64,000 nt of DNA from Elephas maximus indicus (taxonomy: Eukaryota > Chordata > Mammalia > Proboscidea > Elephantidae). Position numbers and translations under genes: made by a program. The notes below the pieces were generated by a model. That model made no database searches. It saw only the letters and a list, made by a program, of their open reading frames with translations, and was not told the DNA's origin. Shown here piece by piece: positions 36,401 through 45,400 of this stretch (position 1 is the stretch's first letter; each line of letters opens with the position of its first letter). The DNA lies in NCBI RefSeq assembly GCF_024166365.1, contig NC_064835.1, positions 61,608,607-61,672,606 on the forward strand, given 5' to 3'.

Positions 36401-39400
36401 TGTCTGCTGAAGTGCCCCTGAGTGGATTCAAACCACCAACCCTTGGGCTGGTAGTCAAGCACTTAACCATTTGCCCCACCCAGAGACTCCTTTCCATAAA
36501 GATTTCAGCCAAGAAAACCCAATAGAGCAATTCTACTCTCTAACGCATGGGGTCACCATGAGTCGGAATTGACTCAATGGCAACAGGTATCTTGTTAAAT
36601 GCAAATAATGATTTGATAGGTCTGGGGTAGGGCCCAAAATTCTGCATTTTTAACAAGCTTCCTGGTGATAACAATGCTGTTGGTCCAAGGACCACACTTT
36701 GAGTAGCAAGGAGCTAAATCATCTCTCTTCTCTCTCCTTCCCTCCCTCCCTGTCTCTAGGTATCTATGATGAATGGTTCTACTGACATTAGATACCGTAA
36801 TGTTTATTATTAGAGGATTGGGGATCCCCTGCAGTCCTTCCATCAATTTTCAAACATTTGGTTATCTTGCCAAATGGGGGCGCTGGGGGCCAAAGTGGGC
36901 GTGATTTTGATGAGCGACATTAACGACTTCCATGCTCAGCTCTGCAGATTGCCAGTCCATCCCAAGGTTTTTTTGTTTCTTTGCTGGAAACTTGTCATAG
37001 CTTTTAAAGACTGTGGATTTCTGCATTCTGCCTCAGAGGAACTCCTGACAACATCAGAAGTTCCCCCTCTGGGCCCCATGTGTTCTTCTAGTCTCAGCCT
37101 CAAATTGTACAAGTAGGCTCTGATATCCTTATGGTTGTGGGATTGTGATCGTTGTTGATGGCGTTAACTGGTGGTATAAAGCTGACAGCAAACATATATT
37201 TTTGCCACTTTACTGTATCATTAATATTTGAAAAGAGCCTTTCCCTGGGGATGAAAGGAGTATTTATAAGGATTAATCTAGAAATCTAGATTACAGCCCA
37301 GTCACTGGTAGGAGTTTGATGGCATGGACCTTTGGAATTTGCTGAGAAATTTGCTTGAGCCTGCAAATCAGAGGACTGAGAAAAATTTCCTAGGCTTGAT
37401 AATAAGGTGACTTTATAATTAGTTAGTGATAACTAAAAATTATCTAAGACTTGGCCTAGTTCTCCTGTTTGATGTGGACTTCATACTCATTAGGGCAAAA
37501 GGCAAGTTTTAAGCCATCTTAAACTTGTGTTATTACAGAGTTCAGCTCATTTTTTTATTTAAGATTTTATTTCTCCCTCAATCGCTCCCATACTTTGAGG
37601 GTGATTTGGACAGTGTTTGTCTTAGTCACCTAGTGCTGCTATAACAGAAATTCTACAGGTGGATGGCTTTAACAAAGAGAAATTTATTTCTTCACAGTGA
37701 AGTAGTCTAAAAGTCCAAATTTAGGGTGTCAGCTCCAGGGGAAGGCTTTCTCTCTCTTTCAGCCTTCTCATCAGTCTTCTTGCAGACTAGGAGCTTCTCC
37801 CACAGGAACCCTGGGTCCAAAGGACACGCTCTGCTCCTGGCACTGCTTTCTTTGTGGCATGAGGTTCCCCTGTTTCTCTGCTCACTTCTTTCATATCTCA
37901 AGAGATTGCCTGAAGCACAATCCAATCTTGTAGATTGAATCCTGCCTCACTAACACAACTGCTGCCCATCCTCCCTCATTAACACCGTAGAGGCAGGATT
38001 TACAACATATAGGAAAATCACACAGTACCAGGAATCATGGCCCAGCTAAATTGATACACACATTTCGGGGGGGGGGGCGGGGACATGATTCCATTCATGA
38101 CAGTGTTGTTCATTGGAACATTTACCTTGTTTCATAAGTAGGCAAAAATCTCACAAGCCATGTACAAACAGAATCATGCAATGGCCCTATATTTACTTTC
38201 TTTACTTTTTAGTTCAAATAATTAGTTTACAGCATATGGATCCAAATGATGCTTTGTGTTAAAAAATGAGCCCAGTCTGGTTGACTTAAAAGAAAGGTTA
38301 TTTATTTAGTTAGATTTATTGACATTCTTAAATGCATCTAAGAGTTGGACAAGGAGGCCTGGTAGCACAACAGTTAATCACTCAGCTGGTTACTGAAAGA
38401 CTGGCGGTTCAAATCCACCCAGCAGTTCCACGGAAGAAAGACCTAGCGATCTGCTCCAGTAAAGATTACAGCCTGGAAAATCCTATGAGGCAGTTCTGCT
38501 TTGTCACATGGGGTCACTACGAGTCGAAATCAACTCAATAGCACCCAACAACAACAACAAAAGTTGGGTACTCTGTACTGGCATAGTGTTTTGTGCTCTC
38601 CAGGGAGTTCCAACAGGGCAACCTGAGTGCAAGGTAGAGCAACCTTTGTTCATAGCGGTGAGTCACAGGTCCAGACAAGGGAAAGCAGAAGAGAAGCAGA
38701 AAGCCAGCTTAGATAAACAGCAGAGAGATACCTCGAAAGGCATGTAAAGATTTGTAGTGATGATGGTAGAACAGTATGAATGCTGTGATTCCATTTTTGT
38801 AAAAGCAAACAAGCTGCCTGTATGTATGTTTAGAAGGAAAGGTACCCAGCAAACATTTGTAGTTAGTCGGTTGTTAGTTTATACTCTTGTGTTTTGCTTC
38901 TTTTTTTCTGAGCATGGGTGATGGATGAGAAGTCCTCGGGTGGTGTAAACGGTTAACATGCTCAGCTGCTAACTGAAAGGTTGAAGGTTCAAGTCCACCC
39001 AGAGGTGCCTCATAAGAAAGGCCTGGCAACATATTTTCGGAAAAACCCTATAGAGCACAATTCTACTCTGATACACATGGGGTCGCCATGAGTCAGAGCT
39101 GACTCGATGGCAACTGGTTATGATGGATGATACTGTTAAGTGTCTTTGGTACTCAGAGCCCTGGTGGTTCAGTAGTTAAGGGCTCAGCTGCTAACCCAAA
39201 GATTGGCAGTTTGAAACCATCAGTCACTCTGCAGGAGAAGGATGTGGCCATCTGCTTCCATAAAGATTACAGCCTTGGGAACCCTGTGGGCAGTTCTACT
39301 CTGTCCTGTGGGGTCGTTATGAGTTGGAACCGACTCGACAGCAATGGGTTTTTGGTTCTGGTTCTTTGGTACTCCCTGCTAACGTAGATCGGCTCACTAA

Positions 39401-42400
39401 GGGTCCCAAGCACCCTGTAAGCCTCCACTCTGAGCAGAGCAGCTTCAGGAGGGTGCCCTCAGCTGGGACTAGAGTTGGGAAGGGGCTGACAGAAATGATG
39501 GGGGTGGGAATGTGTGGCATTTTCCCACTTTGCGGAAGTTATGTCTTCAGCAGACCACATGGCATCCAGAAGGGTGGAAGGGGGACAGGCAGGGAGAACA
39601 GCTGCACTCTGGACTAACTACCTCAGCTAGAGAAGGGACAGTAGAGCCCAGAGACCCTCATCTCCCACCCCACCAACACTCTGGCTGCAGGTCTGCTCTC
39701 AGACACTCAGCTCCTCCAAACATCCAGCTCCTCCTCCATATGGAGAGGGCCAGGGGCAGGCCAGGCTGCCTCCATGGCTTGGCAGACACCGTCAGCCACA
39801 ACATGGAGGCCACAGTCCAAGGTTCTGCTTCCCTGCCTCTCATTTCAGTACATCCCCATGCCAGTGCTGTATGGAGTCTTCCTCTACATGGGCGTGGCCT
39901 CCCTGAATGGCATCCAGGTAAGGCTTTCTCTCCCCAGGCTAATTTGAATCTGCAGTCAGCATCCTATGTCTGGTTCCATGTCACCGAGGCATTTTCCCAG
40001 TTCAGTGAAAGAATAATAGTATAATAACCCTGCCATTTACTATGTGCAAGGCAAAATAACTATAGTAGGTGCCTTCTAGATGTTATATAATTTAATCTAC
40101 ATAATTACCCTATGAGATAGGCCCTCTGATCCCCATTTTACAAATGGGAAAACTTAGGTTCAGGATTCAAAAGCCAGATCCGTTTGACTCCCATGGGCAT
40201 TTCACCACACTCCTCAGCTTTCCTAAGGCAACTCCCACAGAAGACATTTTGCTTTGTTTTTTATTCACCACGATACCCCAGTATGTCTCAGATAGGTTGT
40301 GTTGCCAGCAAGTTGCATTTCCTTGGGACAGTGATCATTTGCGGCCAGTTCCAGGGCTGTACCTCGCACCCAGGGTTCAGGGCCCCCCTGACGACCCCTC
40401 TATGTCCTCCTAGACACCTCCAGGCCCCCTACTGTGGGACCTTAAGGCCTGACCAGGGTCCCCCTCTGCGGGACCCCACCGCGGCCCCCTCCCTCAGCCC
40501 CCCGTCCCAGGAGGCCCACCTAGGGCCCCACTGCCCGGCTGAGGCCTCGCTCTCCTCCCAGTTCTGGGACCGCTGCAAGCTTTTCCTGATGCCGGCCAAG
40601 CACCAGCCGGACCACGCCTTCCTGAGGCACGTGCCCCTGCGCCGCATCCACCTCTTCACCCTGGTGCAAATCCTCTGCCTGGCGGTGCTCTGGATCCTCA
40701 AGTCCACCGTGGCTGCCATCATCTTCCCGGTCATGGTAAGGTGGCCCGGCTTCCCCTTCCTGCTTGGAGGTTCGCCTTGCAGATGGCAGAAGGCCTAACG
40801 CCCTCGGGGCCACAGAGCAGGCACTGACCAAGTCCAGGTCAAATGAAGGGGGCGGGGGCATGGAGAGGAAGGAGTGTCTGTGCCGTGGGTGCACCCTGCC
40901 GTGACCCCCAGCCCACCGCCACCCAGCTAAGGTCGGGGCAACGCAGCAGGAGTGCTAAAGCCACCCCACCTCCCTGCTCTGCTCCGGGGAGGGACAGAGA
41001 AGCCAGATGCATTCAGGAAGGACACCTCGCCTCCCCACTGTCGATTTCAAACCAATCTCAGAAGTAGATCCTTGCTAAATATGAATCTTCTTCACCATTC
41101 AAAATAACTGAATTTGAACAGATAGTGGGGGGAAAAAAGAAAAGAAGAAAAAACTAGGATCAGAGATGAAGAACTTCAAATCCCAATGACGTTAATGTAA
41201 CATTTGGGTATGCGGTTTGTTGACCGTTCTTGCAAATTTTATGTAAGTTTGAAATTATTCCAAAAAGGAAAAAAATAGCCAACAACATCATGTCTCTGGC
41301 CCCTAGATGATCCCACCTGAGCCTGGGCCTGGGGATGGGGGAGAAGCCCTGGCTGGCCTGGCTTAGGGCCCAAGTGAGGATTCAGAAGTGGAATTCCAGT
41401 TCTTGGAGTCCTGGAGGACTCCAAGTTCATGGTTCTTGACTGGCTGCTCACAAGGATCACAGCAGAGCTTTTAAAACTATGCATGCCGGGGCCTCACCCC
41501 AGATCAATTCAATCAGAATCTGTTGAGGAACTCAGACAAACAAGGGTGTTTTTAGTGAGACTATTAAAAAAAACATTGCGGTCAGTTGATTCTGACTCAT
41601 AGCAACTCGTTAGGACAGAGTAGAATTGCCCCATAGGGCTTCCAAGAAGTGTCTGGTGGATTCAAACTGCTGACCTTTTAGTTAGCAGCTGAACTCTTAA
41701 CCACTACACCACCAGGGCTTCCAGTAAGCTATGGGTGAACAGAAACGTGCAGCCAGGGTTGAGAACCACCACTCCAAGAAGGGCCCTCGGGCTTCAGACA
41801 GGATGGGAGAAGGGAGAGGAGAAAGCATAACAGTAGTAACAATTACGTTGACAGTGGTTTCCTAGGTCCTCACATCAACCCCTGAAGTACTGTTGTTGTG
41901 TACAGTCAGTCATTTCCTACTCACAAGATTTCCAAAACTGCAATCTTTACAGAAGCAAACTACCACATCTTTCTCCCACAGAGCTGCTAGCTAGGTGGAT
42001 TCAGACCACCGCCTTTAGGTTAGCAGGCGAGCACTTAACCACTGTGCCACCAGGGCTCCTTGAAGTACTCTTAGTAACCCCGTTTTTCAGATGAGAAAAC
42101 TGAGGCCCAAAGAGAATGAGTGAGTGACCCAAATCACAAAACCAGGAAGGGGCAGGGCCAGGATCCATCCCCCCCAACCCACACACACATTGATTTATTT
42201 TAAATTTACATATAGTAAAATTTATTCTTTGGGGCCCTATGAGTTTTGACAAATGCAGAAGTGGTGTTCCGCCACCACAGTCATGATGCAGAACAGTTCT
42301 GTCACTTCCCAAATTCCCTTGTGCTGCCCCTGTTTAGACACCCCTTTCCCACACCCCTCTCCTTAGCAGCCACTGGTTTGTTTTCAGAGCTAGAATTTTC

Positions 42401-45400
42401 AAAACCCAGTTCTGTCCAACTCCACAGCTGCAATTACTCCCAAGGAGCAGTGTCAGCGAAGAGCCATCGTTGAGTCCAGCTGGATGGTTTTCTCCCTGAC
42501 CTCATTTCATGGCCAGTTCTTGGTGGCGAAAGGACAATATTTACAACTAGCTATCCCTGTTTTTTTTTTTTATCCCTGGGTTTTTTTTTTTTGTTTTTTG
42601 TTTTTTTTATCTTGAGCCCACTGAGCTTATTAAGATGTCAGCTTTAAGTTATAGTAGTCTTCCCCTAATGAGCAGACCTTTTTTCCCTTTAATTTGTTCA
42701 TCTGGAATGGAATCAAACTTTCTAAACCTTTAAGAATTCCAGATATCCCGGCACACTTTTCAAACAGCTGTTGTAAACAAAGAGATTTGCAGCTCTCAGA
42801 TATGGGGGCAGAGGAAGGAGTGAATTAAAGTAGTGGTTCTCAAGGTGTGGTCCCCAGACCAGCAGCCTCAAGATCCTGTGAGAGCTTGCTTGTTAGACAT
42901 GCAAATCCCCAGGCCCCACCCCAACCTACTGCATCGGAAATTCTGGAGGTGGGAAATTCTGGAGGTGGAGCCCAGCAATCTTGCGTTGTAACTAGTGCTT
43001 CAGGTGATTCTGGTGCAGCAGACTAAAGTTTGAGAACCACCGATTTAAAGACAACTAGTGGCAGAATTCTCACCTTCCATATGGGAGACCAGAGTTCGAT
43101 TCTTGGCCAATGCAGCTCATGCTCAGCCACCGCCTGTCTGTCGGTACAGTCTTGTGAGTTGCTGTGATGCTGAACAGGTTTCAGTGGCACTTCCAAATAA
43201 GAGACCAGGAAGAAAGGCCTGGTGATCTACTTCTGAAAATCACCCAGTGAAAACCCTATGGATCACAATGATCTGATCTGCAACCAATTATAGGGTTAGC
43301 ACAGGACTGGGCAGCATTTCATTTCATTGTGCATGGGGTCTCCGTGAGTCAGGGGCCCACTCAGTGACAGCCAACAATAACATAGTTCTTCAGCCCCCGG
43401 TCTCCTCCCTCGGCTGATCAAGGCCCTGTCTCTCTCAGTCACTGATAGACATGGTCACTCGCCTGAGGAAAGACCAAATGGGAGGAACCATGGTGAAGGG
43501 TAGGGTGAATAGTGGCAGACAGGAGCTTTGGAATGGCTCCAAGCCCTCCTGACCAGAAAAAGTCCCTGAACTAGCTCAGTGAGGGGGAAAAACTGGGCCC
43601 AAGCGTGGGGCATTGACCCCACGGTTCTCTGAACTCCCACAAAACTTCAGCCTGTCTATCTGTCCCCCTCCCCCCCAGATCCTGGGCCTCATCATAGTCC
43701 GAAGGCTTCTGGACTTCATCTTCTCCCAGCATGATCTGGCCTGGATTGACAATATCCTCCCAGAAAAGGAGAAGAAGGAGACCGACAAGAAGAAGAAAAG
43801 AAAAGGGGCCCATGAGGATGGCGATGAGGAGGTGGGGAGAATGTGAGGCCTGGGCAGAGGGAGAGATCAAGAGACCCTCCTGCCACCTCTGCCAGGGCGG
43901 GGAGGGGATGGCTCCTCAGGTGGCCTGCAGCACCTCTGGGACCCAGTACAGGATGAGCTGAAGCTTCTGTTTGTCATGGTCTGGGTTGCTGAGAGCTCAC
44001 CCGTTCATGTGAACTTACTCGAGGTGGGCCAGAGTGACTAGAGCCCCCCCCACCCCACCCCAGAAAAATCTGATTAGCTGTCCCCTTTTGTCCATCACTG
44101 TGGGCTATCAACAGCAGCACAGGTCCCTGAGGGAACCGGACAAAAGACTAGGCTCCATCATGGGGGGAAGTTATGAGGATGGACCTCCAGAGAATGGAGG
44201 TTGTCTTGAGGGAAGGGTCTGATGGGGACTCATGAGTAGGTAGGGCATACACTGGACCCCTGGACAGGTGATTTTGCCTGACCAGCCTCAAGGGTATAGT
44301 AGAGGGTGGAGAAGAGACATGTTTCCACGCTGACTAGCTCTATTCCCCAGATGTCTGGGACCACCTGATTGTCTCATCTACCCCTCTCTTACCCCATGTT
44401 TCTTCCCCATCCACCCTTGAAAACACTCAGAGAGCCAACAGACAAGGAGCTGGTGCAGAGAGTATAGTAAATCACAACGCTTTTGGCTGAAAGATTGTGT
44501 AGTTCAATTACTCGTTATAGATGATGAAACTGTCCCCCAAAAGGGAAGTGACTTACCCAAGATGGACCTATAGCTGAATGTCTAAGAGGGAATTGTTTCT
44601 GACTTTGAATCTGACGATGGTCTTCCCAGTATACTAAGCTACCCATGCAACCTCCTCGTACCGTGTCCGGCTCTCATTCTCCCGATTTGACCCAAATCAC
44701 CATCCCCTGAATCCACCTTGCCCTGTTTTCCTACTGATCTTGCCTTTTGTAAATGAAAGCTGTTCACAGGCAAAGGCAAATCGTTGCTGATGAAATGGTA
44801 ATGATTGAGCCATCTGTGATGGTAGCGATCTGCCAAACCCTCCCTGGTCCTTGATTACTGTCCTCTCCCAGGAAAGAAAGAGTCCCATAATTCACTCTTA
44901 TGTTTTTTGGTAAATGACTTGCAAAAGTAGGTTCTGGAGAAAGCAAAGAAACTAAGAGTCGAATTGCCTTTTAAAGACAAATATTTATCCTTTCAATGAT
45001 TCATCCAACACATATTTGAGTGGCTATCATGTGGCAGAAACTATTTCAGGGTTGGGAAAAAGCACCTCTGGATTATATGATCTATTCAGTGGAAAACAGG
45101 ATTCAACGTACACAACTTTATTTTGCACATGTCTTTACAACACAGCTATTGTGTGAGGTCCATTTCCAAATGACTTGTTACTGTGACAGATGAACTGTCT
45201 GATAAGTAACACTCCCGGGGGAATCCTCTTCTGTCCTGTCCAGTGTCTGGGCAGTGGACTGTGTGGGCCTCAGAGTATTTGTCATCCCCTGTTTAACCTG
45301 GGTGTGAAGAAGATGGTGGTTTGCATGTATTTTCCTTCTTGGCAAGAAAGCCAAAGCTGTTGTATTGGTGGTGTTTATCCGCTTTTCCCGCTGTTTCTCT

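Noticed and set aside
39512..40024. 170-residue forward open frame over the TM12 exon
   Set aside because: It reads the SLC4A5 exon in another frame; the exon's own frame gives the conserved TM12 residues.
40184..40894. 204-residue forward and 124-residue reverse frames
   Set aside because: The forward frame is not that of the SLC4A5 exon at 40562-40735 throughout; both owe their length to GC-rich composition.
43078..43140. Possible tRNA-Gly gene
   Set aside because: The head is mutated, lacks a terminator and is fused to RTE-derived sequence; it is a SINE head.
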